Positions 63,946 through 64,000 of a DNA stretch of 64,000 nt are shown here, piece by piece (within the stretch, counting starts at the first letter, position 1; each line of letters opens with the position of its first letter). The notes beneath the pieces are model-generated. The model ran no database searches. It saw only the letters and a program-made list of their open reading frames with translations, and was not told the DNA's origin. Both the position numbers and the translations under genes were made by a program. The DNA comes from Angiostrongylus vasorum. Taxonomy: Eukaryota > Nematoda > Chromadorea > Rhabditida > Metastrongylidae. The stretch spans positions 2,488,001-2,552,000 of the forward strand of contig JADANN010000302.1 in the NCBI GenBank assembly GCA_018806985.1. Reading direction: 5' to 3'.

Positions 63946-64000
63946 ATTGCTTTTAATAACTTCGGAAACATTCAATCTTAATTTCTCTCATACGTAGATC

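Noticed and set aside
63459..63971. 170-codon minus-strand frame
   Set aside because: Runs through SINE-A and SINE-B; the same peptide pieces recur at other SINE copies.

Overview
This is eukaryotic DNA, very probably from a clade V (strongylid, hookworm-like) nematode. The evidence is short GT-AG introns with TTTCAG-type acceptors, a patched-related (PTR) gene of nematode type, RTE-clade LINE debris, and Penelope-like elements (PLEs) carrying GIY-YIG endonucleases. The species is inferred from style only; no marker gene is present. No bacterial-type operon, CRISPR array, rRNA or genuine tRNA gene is seen.

Layout. From 1 to 28.9 kb the window is gene-poor: LINE fragments, SINEs, old mariner/Tc1-like scraps, PLE 3' ends, microsatellites and long featureless stretches, with one orphan coding exon (1303-1531). 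From 29.06 to 39.84 kb lies a complete nine-exon patched-related gene on the + strand (about 885 aa, 12 membrane segments, GVDD and GFSVDF motifs). All exon phases agree, and one intron is GC-AG. From 40.7 to 50.2 kb is a cluster of PLE copies, many with inverted ends and hammerhead-ribozyme-like motifs. Within it a SINE is split by one PLE, which is itself split by a second PLE. From 50.6 kb to the right part of the window lie exons of a + strand cadherin-like surface protein whose repeats are very divergent; its 3' part is probably outside the window.

Repeat families. I named them for this window: SINE-A (about 275 bp, tRNA-like A and B boxes, at least ten copies, several with 11-15 bp target-site duplications), SINE-B (about 330 bp, tRNA-like head), SINE-D (about 385 bp, RTE-LINE-like tail ending in short repeats, seven copies, five with duplications of 8-14 bp), and family C (palindromic elements with a tRNA-like core). 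PLEs fall into at least three groups: type 1, type 2, and short type-3 inverted-repeat elements.

The two host genes both encode membrane or surface proteins. Nothing in the sequence shows that they act together. Their introns hold much of the repeat load. The most noteworthy material is the ribozyme-ended, inverted PLE architecture, the three-level nested insertion, the SINE families defined here by their own duplications, and the atypical cadherin.
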